NCBI RefSeq assembly: GCF_023337795.1
Contig: NZ_JALIRS010000008.1
Span: 62,001-126,000, forward strand
Reading direction: 5' to 3'
Length of the DNA stretch: 64,000 nucleotides
DNA from: Lysinibacillus sp. BPa_S21
GTDB taxonomy: Bacteria > Bacillota > Bacilli > Bacillales_A > Planococcaceae
Shown piece by piece: positions 41,428 through 50,816 of the stretch (positions are counted from its first letter, which is position 1; each line of letters begins with the position of its first letter). The notes under the pieces were generated by a model, which searched no databases, had not been told where the DNA came from, and saw only the letters and a list, made by a program, of their open reading frames with translations. A program made the position numbers and the translations under genes.

Positions 41428-42420
41428 ATGTTTATTCAACCAGAATGGCAGTATAAGCAAGAAAATGGTTCAGCAATGCATCAATGGATTAAGCAAAAGG
41501 AAAATCCGATTCCAAGTGATGTAGATATTATTTTATACGGTGCTTTATTATCGTACGCTAGTAAATCCTCTCAAAAAGCATTGTATCCAACAGCATTTCG
41601 AAAGGCTTGGCCAAGCTTTCAATCTTATAATTTAGATGAGCAAGTAGATTTGCGCTCATTGGCAGTTGTTGATGTAGGCGATGTGGCCATCCACGAGACT
41701 GATAGAATGCTTTCAGAGTCAGCTATCGAAGCTGCGGCAGAAAGCTTAAGCACTGCCTATGCTAAAAGTTTCACGTGTCTTATTGGTGGAGATCATGCGA
41801 TTACAGCGTGCTCTCTTAGAGGAATAAAGAATGCTTTTCCAAAGGATCGCATAGGGATTATTCAAATTGACACGCATTTGGATGCCCGGAATCAGGAGGA
41901 AATTGGCTTAGCTATGGATTCTCCAATACAGAAGCTCATTGCAGCAGGCGTTGTAGAGGGCAAACATGTTTATAATGTCGGGTTACACGGCTTTTTTAAT
42001 TCACCTGAAATGATTCACTACGCGAAAGAACAAGGAATACATATGATTACGTTAAAGCAAATGCGCCGTGACGGCATACAATTAACGATTCGCGAAATGC
42101 TTCGTCAGCTTATGTATGAGGTGGATCGTATTTATGTCTCTGTAGATTTGGATGCACTCGATATTACATTCGCCCCAGATGTACCTGCAGCAACACCAGG
42201 TGGTTTAACGGCCTATGAATTATTCGATATCCTAAAGCTCATTGGAGAAAATGAAGGAGTCCGCCATATTGACTTTGTCTATGCAGATCCAAAAGAGGGG
42301 GAACTACGCTCAGAAACAGTAAAGATGGGTGTGACAGCATTTTTACAATGGTTAACAGGTATTCGACTGGATTCCCGTAATCGTATTCAAAAAAATAATT
42401 CCAAGATTTTAAGTAAATAA
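41428..42420 (+). CDS. Arginase/agmatinase-family hydrolase
   Basis: This 330-residue ureohydrolase uses a binuclear Mn centre. Metal ligands are recognisable: His in CLIGGDHAITACSLRG, the DxHxD of IIQIDTHLDARN, and the DxD of YVSVDLDALDITFAPDVP, which is followed by AATPGGLT. Members cleave arginine, agmatine, formiminoglutamate or guanidino acids. The IDTHLDAR variant and length fit the HutG/agmatinase-like group, but no hut gene lies nearby, so the substrate is open. ATG 41428 follows AAGGTGG by 7 bases; an in-frame ATG at 41410 is less likely. Confidence 0.88.
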   Translation: MFIQPEWQYKQENGSAMHQWIKQKENPIPSDVDIILYGALLSYASKSSQKALYPTAFRKAWPSFQSYNLDEQVDLRSLAVVDVGDVAIHETDRMLSESAIEAAAESLSTAYAKSFTCLIGGDHAITACSLRGIKNAFPKDRIGIIQIDTHLDARNQEEIGLAMDSPIQKLIAAGVVEGKHVYNVGLHGFFNSPEMIHYAKEQGIHMITLKQMRRDGIQLTIREMLRQLMYEVDRIYVSVDLDALDITFAPDVPAATPGGLTAYELFDILKLIGENEGVRHIDFVYADPKEGELRSETVKMGVTAFLQWLTGIRLDSRNRIQKNNSKILSK

Positions 42421-42474
42421 ACTAGTAAAAGTAGATTTCCTATGTAGTGGAGTTACCTCTACATTATTGTATTA

Positions 42475-42522
42475 AAAAGCTATCGTTTTGAAGATTGACC
42501 AAGACGATAGCTTCTTTTATTT
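42475..42522 (+). terminator. Terminator after the ureohydrolase gene
   Basis: AAGCTATCGT pairs with ACGATAGCTT across a 20-base loop and is followed by CTTTTATTTT. Confidence 0.7.
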
Positions 42523-42694
42523 TAAAAACTCTTAATTATAAAAAGATAAATTTCCTACCCGTTATTTATGTTTACTGCATAAAATTAACATCATTCTTTA
42601 TTTAGTGATGTTCCCTGGTAGTTTGCTATAATAGAACAATGCTTAATAATGAATTACTACAATCATTGTATTGTTATAGAGAGGACTATTTATC

Positions 42695-43582
42695 ATGACA
42701 ACAAAACCAAAACTATTAATTGTTGACGGTATGGCGCTATTATTCCGTTCATTTTTTGCGTCGGCTGCAATGGGGCATTATATTCGCCTTGCAGATGGTA
42801 CACCTTCTAATGGCGCCCAAGGATTTGTGCGTCATGTATTAACGGCACAGTCTATTATGAAGCCGACACACCTAGCTGTTTGTTGGGATATGGGTGCACA
42901 CACATTCCGTAATGAATTATTTGATGGCTATAAGGCTAATCGTCCATCACCACCAGAGGAAATGCTACCGCAATTTGATATGGCGAAAAATTTATCGCAA
43001 CAAATCGGCTGGCAAAACTTCGGTGTTAAAGGAATGGAGGCAGATGATTTAATTGGCTCAATGATTACAAAATTTCAGGATGAGGCTGACATTACGGTAA
43101 TTAGTGGAGACAAGGATTTACTGCAGCTTTTAAGACCATCAACAGAAATTGCTTTTACGAAAAAAGGCTATACAGAGTACGACGTTTATACGCATTCACG
43201 CTTCCAAGAAGAGTATGGGATTGAACCTATTCAATTTGCACAGGTCAAGGCCTTTATGGGGGATACGAGTGACGGTTACCCAGGCGTTAAGGGAATTGGA
43301 CCAAAGCAGGCACTGACGTTAATTCAAACGTATGGCTCTATCGAAAATGTTCTTAAGTCCATAGACGAATTAAAGCCTGGTCAACGCACGAAAATTCAAG
43401 AGAATCTAGAGATGCTAAAACTGTCACACGAACTTGCAACCATTCAAACAGACGTACCAATCGAGGCAGATTTGGCAACTTTAGAGTTACCTAATTACGA
43501 GCCTCAAATGTTCAAAGAAATAGAACAACGCGGCTACACATTAATCGCCAAGCAAGCACGCTCACTGTATTCACTTATTTAA
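42695..43582 (+). CDS. ypcP: 5'-3' exonuclease (YpcP/ExoR-like)
   Basis: This 295-residue nuclease corresponds to the N-terminal domain of DNA polymerase I as a free-standing enzyme, which removes RNA primers and flaps. The acidic metal ligands occur in LLIVDGMALLFRSFF, GMEADDLIGSMI and ITVISGDKDLLQLL, followed by the helix-hairpin-helix region FMGDTSDGYPGVKGIGPKQA. The length matches Bacillus YpcP (about 296). AGAGAGGACT precedes the ATG. A long AT-rich leader without further signals lies upstream. Confidence 0.92.
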   Translation: MTTKPKLLIVDGMALLFRSFFASAAMGHYIRLADGTPSNGAQGFVRHVLTAQSIMKPTHLAVCWDMGAHTFRNELFDGYKANRPSPPEEMLPQFDMAKNLSQQIGWQNFGVKGMEADDLIGSMITKFQDEADITVISGDKDLLQLLRPSTEIAFTKKGYTEYDVYTHSRFQEEYGIEPIQFAQVKAFMGDTSDGYPGVKGIGPKQALTLIQTYGSIENVLKSIDELKPGQRTKIQENLEMLKLSHELATIQTDVPIEADLATLELPNYEPQMFKEIEQRGYTLIAKQARSLYSLI

Positions 43583-43701
43583 TAACATACATCATGGTTA
43601 TCAACGCAGAGTATAGAAATATGCTCTGCTTTTTTTATGGCTCATCACCAAATATTGAGACTGACATTTGGTGAAACATATAACCATGTGCATAGGTTGA
43701 A

Positions 43702-43794
43702 GTGGGGGGGATAGATAATACGCTGGAAGAAACGTATAGAACAATGGATGTTTTTGCACAAGTTCTAAAAGAAATTCTTGAGAAGAATAAATAA
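43702..43794 (+). CDS. Possible 30-residue ORF
   Basis: A short frame opens at GTG 43702 inside a run of seven G residues and reads through IDNTLEETYRTMDVFAQVLK before ending at 43794. The composition looks protein-like (amphipathic helix), but the start codon is embedded in the G-run and no better site exists. It may be a fragment of a larger lost gene. No family is recognised. Confidence 0.25.
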   Translation: MGGIDNTLEETYRTMDVFAQVLKEILEKNK

Positions 43795-43811
43795 GCCTTG
43801 CATAATAAATG

Positions 43812-43846
43812 AAAAAAGAGCGTGTCTAAACATCGCAGGCACGCTG
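43812..43846 (-). terminator. Terminator of the C39-like gene
   Basis: On the minus strand AGCGTGCCTGCGATG folds with CACGCT and is followed by CTTTTTTC, directly after the stop of the C39-like gene. Confidence 0.65.
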
Positions 43847-43850
43847 TCAC

Positions 43851-44354
43851 TTAGTTCGGTGTAATTTTTACAAAGCTCAATACTTTTTCATTATCTTTAA
43901 ATGGAGCCATTCGAATTTTACTCTCACGATCAGGACCGCCATTATCATGGAATATTAACCATAGCTCATCATTGCGTATTTCATAGCCAATAAGAGGAAC
44001 CCAATGATAGGCGAAAGCAGATTTTTTATCGCACCAATTTAAGCTAAAATAGCGGTCAAAGCGTATGGCGACAGGGCGACCTTCATCGATTTCCTGCATG
44101 GCTTCCTTTAACGTACAATCACGAATATCCCATGTTGGACGGAGCCGGCGAAGATTACGAATTAAACGCCATTTAAATAACCCGATTTTTGTGCCACCCA
44201 GAAGTTTATAAAGCTCATTTACCGAAGGGGCTTGATTTTCTAAATAGTGTAAGATGACGTGTACAGTTGTAGGACCACAGGCAGAATTATGATAGTTTGA
44301 TGCAATGGATGCATCATATTGAGACTTTCCGAGTAGCGACAATTGCTGGCGCAT
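43851..44354 (-). CDS. C39-like cysteine peptidase-fold protein
   Basis: This 167-residue protein resembles the peptidase_C39_2 papain-like fold. The probable catalytic Cys is in NYHNSACGPTTVHVILHYL (residue 27), His in FAYHWVPLIGYEI (near 117) and an Asp/Asn in LIFHDNGG (near 137). No signal peptide or ABC domain is present, so it is not a bacteriocin exporter. It may cleave or bind peptides in the cytoplasm. TAGAAAGGAGAT precedes its ATG. Confidence 0.8.
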   Translation of the reverse strand: MRQQLSLLGKSQYDASIASNYHNSACGPTTVHVILHYLENQAPSVNELYKLLGGTKIGLFKWRLIRNLRRLRPTWDIRDCTLKEAMQEIDEGRPVAIRFDRYFSLNWCDKKSAFAYHWVPLIGYEIRNDELWLIFHDNGGPDRESKIRMAPFKDNEKVLSFVKITPN

Positions 44355-44369
44355 CTTAATCTCCTTTCT

Positions 44370-44408
44370 AAAAAGAGCCGCATTTCAAAAAGAAATGCAG
44401 CTCATTTT
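44370..44408 (-). terminator. Terminator downstream of the thioredoxin gene
   Basis: On the minus strand GAGCTGCATTTC pairs with GAAATGCGGCTC around TTTTT and is followed by TTTTT. It lies beyond a short duplicated piece of the thioredoxin gene. Confidence 0.75.
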
Positions 44409-44411
44409 TCC

Positions 44412-44446
44412 ATTATTGTTGTGCAGATAAGAATTCTGTAACTTGC
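44412..44446 (-). repeat. Duplicated 3' end of the thioredoxin gene
   Basis: ATTATTGTTGTGCAGATAAG and the next 15 bases repeat the last codons of the thioredoxin gene (44516-44551) with one mismatch at about 44440. The offset is 104 bases. Between the copies lies unrelated sequence. It looks like a partial tandem duplication that has since diverged. Confidence 0.85.
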
Positions 44447-44516
44447 GGCTGGTGCTTCGCTTTCGCCACAGACTAGTAGCTCTTCTACATTATTATAACG
44501 TTTTTAGCCCAGTTAA

Positions 44517-44834
44517 TTATTGTTGTGCAGATAAGAATTCTGTTACTTGCTGAGGTGTTTTAGCGTTAGCACTATGTAAGTGTGCTAATTTTTCGCCGTT
44601 TTGGAAAATTAATAGGCTTGGAATACCCATTACGTCATATTTGTCCGCGATTTCTGGAAGTTCATCACGGTTAAGTTCATACCAGTCAAATTGGTTGTAC
44701 TCTTCGATAATTGGATCGATGAACATATTCATACGTGTGCAATCTGGGCACCATCCAGCGTAAAATTTCACTAGAACTTTTTGATCACCTGAGATCAGTT
44801 CATTAAATTGTTCAATAGTTGTAATTGTTTTCAT
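44517..44834 (-). CDS. Thioredoxin-family protein with WCPDC active site
   Basis: This is a 105-residue thioredoxin-fold protein. The start at 44834 follows AAGGAGAGTG; an in-frame extension to 44948 lacks a site. The active site is KFYAGWCPDCTRMNMFI, so the dipeptide between cysteines is Pro-Asp rather than Gly-Pro, which shifts redox potential and partner choice. The cis-Pro loop is MGIPSLLIFQNGEK. It is similar to YtpP/YusE-type small thioredoxins. The 3' end has a nearby duplicate. Confidence 0.88.
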   Translation of the reverse strand: MKTITTIEQFNELISGDQKVLVKFYAGWCPDCTRMNMFIDPIIEEYNQFDWYELNRDELPEIADKYDVMGIPSLLIFQNGEKLAHLHSANAKTPQQVTEFLSAQQ

Positions 44835-45225
44835 TAGTATTTCACTCTCCTTGCTTTCCATTCTACACATTTTTTCCGCAACCTGAAAGTTTTCTGTTTG
44901 GCATAATCGATATCTACTTATTGTTCTGTTTTCGCTCGTAAAAAACAAAAAAAGTTGTATATTGCAAAAATAATTGGAGAAAAATGATTGCTAAATTAAA
45001 CAAAATAATCTAAACTAAAAACAGAAAAAGTAGTTTTATCTTTATTCAGCAGAAGATATTTACCGCTAAATCAGAATGGTAGCTGAACGAAGATAAGCCT
45101 CAGTTGTATGTCACAGATTACGCCTGAAATAATCTGGACAAAAATACACTAAGGCAAACTTGATATTTTTTTGATCAAAAAATGAATGGCTATTCATTCA
45201 ATGGGAGAATAAGGGGGAATTGCTA
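44835..45225. other. Divergent promoter region between thioredoxin and fadN
   Basis: About 390 bases of mostly AT-rich DNA contain the thioredoxin start signals on one side and, near 45183, the FadR-type operator on the other. A TTGATATTTTTTTGATCAAA stretch at about 45160 includes the palindrome TTTGATCAAA. No gene is visible. Confidence 0.6.
45183..45200. promoter_or_regulatory. FadR (TetR-type) operator upstream of fadN
   Basis: TGAATGGCTATTCATTCA closely matches the Bacillus FadR consensus TGAATGAATANTCATTCA (from memory). It lies 25 bases before the fadN start, as expected for a repressor released by long-chain acyl-CoA. Confidence 0.8.
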
Positions 45226-47610
45226 GTGACTTACAACATTAAAAAAGCAGCTGTTCTAGGTTCTGGGGTAATGGGCTCTGGAATTGCAGCACATTTAGCA
45301 AACATCGGTATTCCAACACTATTATTAGACATTGCGCCGAAGGAACTAACAAAAGAGGAAGAAGCGAAAGGTCTTTCCTTAGAGCATCCTGCAGTAAGAA
45401 ATCGAATCGTTAACGGATCTCTTCAAAAGTTATTAAAGCAAAAGCCAGCACCACTTACTTCTAAGAAAAATTTATCACTACTAACGGTTGGGAATTTTGA
45501 AGACGATTTAGAGAAATTAAAAGATGTAGATTGGATTATTGAAGTAGTCGTTGAAAATTTAGCAATTAAACAAAGCCTATATGAAAAAGTTGATGCTGTA
45601 CGTAAGCCTGGCACAATTATTAGTTCAAATACATCTGGCATAAGTATTGATGCAATGGCAGAAGGGCGCTCTGAAGATTTTAAAAAGCATTTCCTAGGAA
45701 CTCACTTCTTCAATCCGCCACGCTATTTAAAATTACTCGAAGTCATTCCGGCAAACACAACAGCGCCAGAGGTTGTTAACTTTATGAAAACATTTGGCGA
45801 AGATGTGCTTGGGAAAGGTGTCGTACTTGCTAAGGATACACCGAACTTCATTGCCAACCGTATCGGAACGTACGGTTTACTAATTACTTTACAAGAAATG
45901 ATGAAGGGTAGCTATTCAGTTGGTGAAGTGGATTCTGTAACAGGCCCATTAATTGGTCGTCCCAAATCTGCAACATTCCGAACGTTGGATGTTGTTGGTT
46001 TAGATACATTTATCCATGTAGCGAAAAACGTCTATGATCAAACAACTGGTGAAGAGCAGCAAATATTCGCAGTACCTCAATTCTTACAAAAAATGGTCGA
46101 AAACGGCTGGCTAGGAGCAAAATCAGGTCAAGGGTTCTTCTTAAAGCAAGGTAAAGAGATCCTTGAAATTGATCCAAACACACTAGAATATAGCCCAGCC
46201 AAAAAATTAAAAACACCTTCTATCGAGATGGCAAAACAAACGCGTGGATTGGCCAATAAAGTGAAGGCATTAACGTATGCTAAGGATCGAACTGGAGAGC
46301 TATTATGGGGTATCTTCGCTCCAACGCTAATTTACTCTGCGCAGCTACATGGTGAAATTGCTGATGATCTTGTTGCTATTGACAATGCCATGAAATGGGG
46401 CTTCGGCTGGCAGCAAGGTCCATTTGAAATATGGGATGCAATTGGCGTGAAAGAGTCGGTAGCAAAAATGGAAGCTGAGGGTCGTGAAGTGCCTGCATTC
46501 GTCAAAGATATGTTAGCAAGCGGCTTTGACACTTTCTATTCAGAAATTGACGGTGACCTAGCGTATTATAATGGCTCTGAATACGTAAAAGTACCAGTTA
46601 ATGAAAAAGAAATTAACTTAAAACGCTATAAGAAAAAACATGGCGTTATTAAATCAAATACAGGTGCTAGCTTAATAGATTTAGGTGATGGAATAGCATT
46701 ACTTGAATTCCATTCCCAATCGAATGCAATTGGCTTAGATATTATTCAAATGATTAACTTTGCAATCGATGAAGTAGAAGCTAACTTTAAAGGCTTAGTC
46801 ATCGGTAACCAAGGGAAAAACTTCTGTGTTGGTGCGAATCTAGGAATGATTTTAGTAGAAGCACAGGATGATAATATTTTTGAGCTAGATTTCGTTATTA
46901 AAGCATTCCAAGATGCGATGCAAAAGATTAAGTATTCCCGCAAGCCTGTTGTGGCAGCGCCTTTTGCGATGACACTTGGGGGCGGAGCAGAGGTTTGCTT
47001 ACCAGCTGCACATATCCAAGCAACAATGGAAACGTATATGGGCTTAGTAGAAGTCGGTGTAGGCTTAATTCCTGGCGGTGGCGGTAATAAAGCACTTTAC
47101 CAAAAATTCCTTAAAGGGTTACCAAATGGCGTTGAAGTAGACTATCAACATATTGCTAATAAAGTATTTGAAACAATTGCGATGGCACAAGTTTCGACAT
47201 CTGGTGAAGAAGCACGCGATAATAACTTCTTAAACTTTGCTGATGGGATTTCTGTTAATGCAGATCACCAACTACATGATGCAAAACAAGCTGCACTAGC
47301 GCTTTATGAGGCAGGCTATCAACCACCTGTACCTGCAAAAGTTCCTGTAGTCGGTGCATCAGGCTACGGCACGCTACTAATCGGTGCGCAAGGAATGTAT
47401 GAATCAGGCTATATTAGCGAACACGATTTAAAGATTGCTAAAAAATTAGCGTATGTCATTGCTGGTGGTAAAGTTCCTTATGGCACATTAGTAGATGAAC
47501 AGTACTTATTAAACCTTGAGCGTGAGGCGTTCCTAAGCTTAGTTGCTGATCCGTTATCTCAACAAAGAATGCAGCACATGCTTTTAAAAGGAAAACCATT
47601 GCGCAACTAA
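45226..47610 (+). CDS. fadN: 3-hydroxyacyl-CoA dehydrogenase / enoyl-CoA hydratase FadN
   Basis: This is the 794-residue bifunctional beta-oxidation enzyme. The GTG at 45226 is preferred, 8 bases after AAGGGGG; TTG 45220 is too close. The N-terminal Rossmann domain begins KKAAVLGSGVMGSGIAAHLA, with the dehydrogenase motif FLGTHFFNPPRYLKLLEVIP holding the catalytic His. The C-terminal third is a crotonase: LVIGNQGKNFCVGANLGMIL and PFAMTLGGGAEVCLPAAHIQ, with LIPGGGGNKALYQ. The domain order (dehydrogenase first) matches FadN of Bacillus (789 residues). It heads fadN-fadA-fadE. Confidence 0.96.
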   Translation: MTYNIKKAAVLGSGVMGSGIAAHLANIGIPTLLLDIAPKELTKEEEAKGLSLEHPAVRNRIVNGSLQKLLKQKPAPLTSKKNLSLLTVGNFEDDLEKLKDVDWIIEVVVENLAIKQSLYEKVDAVRKPGTIISSNTSGISIDAMAEGRSEDFKKHFLGTHFFNPPRYLKLLEVIPANTTAPEVVNFMKTFGEDVLGKGVVLAKDTPNFIANRIGTYGLLITLQEMMKGSYSVGEVDSVTGPLIGRPKSATFRTLDVVGLDTFIHVAKNVYDQTTGEEQQIFAVPQFLQKMVENGWLGAKSGQGFFLKQGKEILEIDPNTLEYSPAKKLKTPSIEMAKQTRGLANKVKALTYAKDRTGELLWGIFAPTLIYSAQLHGEIADDLVAIDNAMKWGFGWQQGPFEIWDAIGVKESVAKMEAEGREVPAFVKDMLASGFDTFYSEIDGDLAYYNGSEYVKVPVNEKEINLKRYKKKHGVIKSNTGASLIDLGDGIALLEFHSQSNAIGLDIIQMINFAIDEVEANFKGLVIGNQGKNFCVGANLGMILVEAQDDNIFELDFVIKAFQDAMQKIKYSRKPVVAAPFAMTLGGGAEVCLPAAHIQATMETYMGLVEVGVGLIPGGGGNKALYQKFLKGLPNGVEVDYQHIANKVFETIAMAQVSTSGEEARDNNFLNFADGISVNADHQLHDAKQAALALYEAGYQPPVPAKVPVVGASGYGTLLIGAQGMYESGYISEHDLKIAKKLAYVIAGGKVPYGTLVDEQYLLNLEREAFLSLVADPLSQQRMQHMLLKGKPLRN

Positions 47611-47660
47611 TTTCAAGACTGTAACCATACTTGCACATGAAACAAAGGGGGATTAATACG

Positions 47661-48833
47661 ATGCGTGAAGCCGTTATTGTAGCAGGAGCACGAACTCCAA
47701 TTGGAAAAGCGAAGAAGGGTTCTTTAGCAACGGTTAGACCGGATGATTTTGGAGCGGTTGTTGTCAAAGAAACATTAAAAAGAGCGGGCTATGAAGGCCC
47801 GATTGACGATTTAATTTTAGGATGCGCAATGCCTGAAGCTGAGCAGGGCATGAACGTAGCACGTAATATAGGAGCGCTTGCCGGGTTACCAGATACAACA
47901 CCAGCGCTGACAATTAATAGATTTTGTTCATCAGGTTTACAGGCAATTGCTTTTGCAGCAGAGCGTATCATGCTAGGTCATTCTAAGGCAATTCTAGCTG
48001 GTGGAGTCGAGTCTATGAGTATGGTACCTATGGTAGGTAATACACCTCGCTTAAATCCAGCTTTAGCAGAAACTGCTCCGCAATATTATATGGGAATGGG
48101 GCATACAGCTGAGGAAGTGGCACGTCAATACAATGTAAGTAGAGAAGATCAGGATGCATTTGCTGTTCGTTCTCATGAGCTTGCAGAAAAAGCGATTAAA
48201 GAAGGTAAATTCAATGATGAAATCGTACCAATCGAAGTGGAGCAGCATTATGTAGATGACAACAATAAGCCACAGGTGAAAAAATTCACTTTTAGCATGG
48301 ATGAAGGTGTACGTCCAGGTACATCTGTAGAAGGTTTAGCGAAGCTTCGCCCAGCCTTCCATGTAAAAGGTAGTGTTACAGCTGGTAATGCTTCTCAAAC
48401 TTCGGACGGTGCGGCAGCAGTACTTGTGATGGACCGCGAGGAAGCAGAGAAGCAAGGGCTTACGCCAATGGCGAAGTTTTTAGGCTTTGCAGTTGGCGGT
48501 GTACCTCCTGAGGTAATGGGTATTGGCCCAACCGTGGCAGTACCTAAAGCTCTTGAAATTGCTGGGTTATCAATTGATGACATTGATTTATGGGAAATTA
48601 ACGAAGCATTTGCATCTCAAGCCTTACAGGTCGTACGTCATTTAGGCATCGACCAAAACAAAGTAAACGTCAACGGTGGAGCAATTGCCGTAGGTCACCC
48701 ACTTGGCGCAACTGGAGCTATTTTAACGTTAAAGCTTATTCATGAATTGAAGCGTCAGGGTAAGAAATATGGTGTCGTGACTATGTGTATTGGCGGCGGT
48801 ATGGGTGCTGCGGGAGTGTTTGAACTTCTATAA
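47661..48833 (+). CDS. fadA: Acetyl-CoA acyltransferase (thiolase) FadA
   Basis: This 390-residue thiolase cleaves 3-ketoacyl-CoA to acetyl-CoA and a shortened acyl-CoA. Active-site Cys is in [19 protein letters not shown] (near residue 91), followed by [15 protein letters not shown], the [15 protein letters not shown] histidine and the terminal [13 protein letters not shown] cysteine, as in degradative thiolases. ATG 47661 follows AAAGGGGG; an in-frame extension to 47631 has no site. It is 50 bases from fadN and 120 from fadE. It differs clearly from the SCP-x-type thiolase at 5489. Confidence 0.96.
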   Translation: MREAVIVAGARTPIGKAKKGSLATVRPDDFGAVVVKETLKRAGYEGPIDDLILGCAMPEAEQGMNVARNIGALAGLPDTTPALTINRFCSSGLQAIAFAAERIMLGHSKAILAGGVESMSMVPMVGNTPRLNPALAETAPQYYMGMGHTAEEVARQYNVSREDQDAFAVRSHELAEKAIKEGKFNDEIVPIEVEQHYVDDNNKPQVKKFTFSMDEGVRPGTSVEGLAKLRPAFHVKGSVTAGNASQTSDGAAAVLVMDREEAEKQGLTPMAKFLGFAVGGVPPEVMGIGPTVAVPKALEIAGLSIDDIDLWEINEAFASQALQVVRHLGIDQNKVNVNGGAIAVGHPLGATGAILTLKLIHELKRQGKKYGVVTMCIGGGMGAAGVFELL

Positions 48834-48955
48834 TTTTTGCTAGATCAGCTTGGGGTGCAGCGTTTCCGGTTGCCTCCGAACACCGTGCTTCAAGCTTTTC
48901 TATATATTGGGGATAAAAACTATTAAAAATAGATATATATAGGGAGGAATTTAGA

Positions 48956-50740
48956 ATGACAGAAAAAACAACGGATTTCATTAAAGGCGGCGGATTTATT
49001 ATTGAAGATGTGGAATTAGATCGTGTATTTACACCAGAAGATTTCACAGATGAACATAAGATGATTGCTAAAACTACTGAAGAGTATGTAGCAAATGAAG
49101 TATTACCAGTCGTTGAAAATTTAGAAAACCATGAATTTGAGCATTCGGTTCGTCTATTAAAAAGCGCAGGTGATCTCGGCTTACTAAGCGCAGATGTACC
49201 TGAAGAATATGAGGGTCTAGGATTAGACAAAGTTTCTTCTGCATTAATCGCAGAAAAAATGTCAGTTGCTGGCGGCTTCTCTATTACGCACGGTGCGCAC
49301 GTAGGTATTGGTTCTTTACCAATTGTACTTTTCGGAAATGAAGAGCAAAAGCAAAAGTATTTACCAAAGCTTGCGACAGGTGAATTAATTGCTGCCTACG
49401 CATTAACTGAGCCAGGTTCAGGTTCTGATGCATTAGGTGCTAAAACAACTGCAAAGTTAAACGATGCAGGAACACATTATATTTTAAATGGTGAAAAGCA
49501 ATGGATTACAAATGCAGGCTTTGCAGATGTATTTGTTGTCTATGCAAAAATCGATGGTGATAAATTCACAGCATTTATCGTAGAACGTGCCTTCAATGGC
49601 GTTTCGGTCGGTGCAGAAGAGAAGAAAATGGGGATCAAATCTTCATCGACACGTACATTAATCCTTGAAGATGCAGAAGTACCTGTAGAAAACCTTTTAG
49701 GTGAAGTAGGTCGCGGACACGTAATTGCCTTCAATATTTTAAATATCGGTCGCTATAAATTAGGAGTTGGAACAATTGGTGGCTCGAAGCGTGCATTAGA
49801 GCTTGCCATTCAATATACAAACCAACGTCAGCAGTTCAAAACGAAGCTGTCTGATTTCAATCTAACAAAAGAAAAATTAGCAACAATGGCTTCGCAATTA
49901 TATGCATCTGAGTCATTAAACTATCGTACAGTAGGTTTATTTGAGGACCGTTTAAGTCAGCTAAGCCCAGATGAGCAAAAGCAAGGGAAAGTGATTGCTG
50001 GTGCAATTGCTGAGTATGCTATTGAATGTTCTATTGCTAAAGTATTTGGTTCAGAGACTTTAGATTACATTGCAGATGAAGCGCTTCAATTACACGGTGG
50101 TTACGGCTTTATGGCTGAATACGAGGTAGAACGTATTTACCGTGACTCTCGTATTAATCGTATTTTCGAAGGTACAAATGAAATTAACCGCATGATTGTA
50201 CCAGGTACATTTATGAAAAAGGCAATAAAAGGCGAATTACCATTACTACAAGTCGCTCAAAATTTACAACAAGAGCTTCTTATGTTAATGCCTGAGGATG
50301 TAGGCACAGAGCCGCTAGCACAGGAAAAATACCTAGTGAAAAATGCGAAGAAAATTGCTGTATTAGCAGCAGGTTTAGCGGCACAACGTTTCGGCGCGAA
50401 GCTTGATCAAGAGCAAGAGGTTTTAGTAAAAATTGCAAATATCGCAAACCAACTATTCGCGATGGAATCAGCTGTATTACGTACAGAAAAAGCAATTGCT
50501 CGTGACGGTGCTGAAAAGGCTCATCAAAAATTACTATACACTCAAATCTTCAGCCAAGAAGCATTTGCGGAAATTGAAAAAGAAGCAAAAGATACGATTC
50601 TTGCTTCAGCAGACGGCGACGCTGCACGCATGACATTGTCTGCGTTACGTAAATTAACTCGCAACAACCCATACAACTTAATCGCGAAGAAACGCGAAGC
50701 TTCTGTTAAATTAATTGAAGCAGAAAAATTTGTAGTTTAA
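48956..50740 (+). CDS. fadE: Acyl-CoA dehydrogenase FadE
   Basis: This 594-residue flavoprotein catalyses the first step of beta-oxidation and has the same length as Bacillus FadE (YusJ). Motifs are YALTEPGSGSDALGAKTTAK (FAD binding), GEKQWITNAGFADVFVVYAK, the C-terminal domain ALQLHGGYGFMAEYEVERIY with the region holding the catalytic Glu, then RIFEGTNEINRMIVPGTFMK. An extra C-terminal helical domain of about 170 residues follows. GGGAGGAATTT precedes the ATG. The operon ends with a strong terminator. Confidence 0.96.
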   Translation: MTEKTTDFIKGGGFIIEDVELDRVFTPEDFTDEHKMIAKTTEEYVANEVLPVVENLENHEFEHSVRLLKSAGDLGLLSADVPEEYEGLGLDKVSSALIAEKMSVAGGFSITHGAHVGIGSLPIVLFGNEEQKQKYLPKLATGELIAAYALTEPGSGSDALGAKTTAKLNDAGTHYILNGEKQWITNAGFADVFVVYAKIDGDKFTAFIVERAFNGVSVGAEEKKMGIKSSSTRTLILEDAEVPVENLLGEVGRGHVIAFNILNIGRYKLGVGTIGGSKRALELAIQYTNQRQQFKTKLSDFNLTKEKLATMASQLYASESLNYRTVGLFEDRLSQLSPDEQKQGKVIAGAIAEYAIECSIAKVFGSETLDYIADEALQLHGGYGFMAEYEVERIYRDSRINRIFEGTNEINRMIVPGTFMKKAIKGELPLLQVAQNLQQELLMLMPEDVGTEPLAQEKYLVKNAKKIAVLAAGLAAQRFGAKLDQEQEVLVKIANIANQLFAMESAVLRTEKAIARDGAEKAHQKLLYTQIFSQEAFAEIEKEAKDTILASADGDAARMTLSALRKLTRNNPYNLIAKKREASVKLIEAEKFVV

Positions 50741-50750
50741 TAAAGCGAAC

Positions 50751-50788
50751 TTAACCTAGCTATCCAAGGTGTGATAGCTAGGTTTTTT
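50751..50788 (+). terminator. Terminator of the fadNAE operon
   Basis: AACCTAGCTATC pairs perfectly with GATAGCTAGGTT around an 8-base loop and continues into TTTTTG, 10 bases after the fadE stop. Confidence 0.88.
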
Positions 50789-50816
50789 GTTGAAAAAATC
50801 TTCGCCAAAGTGAGGA

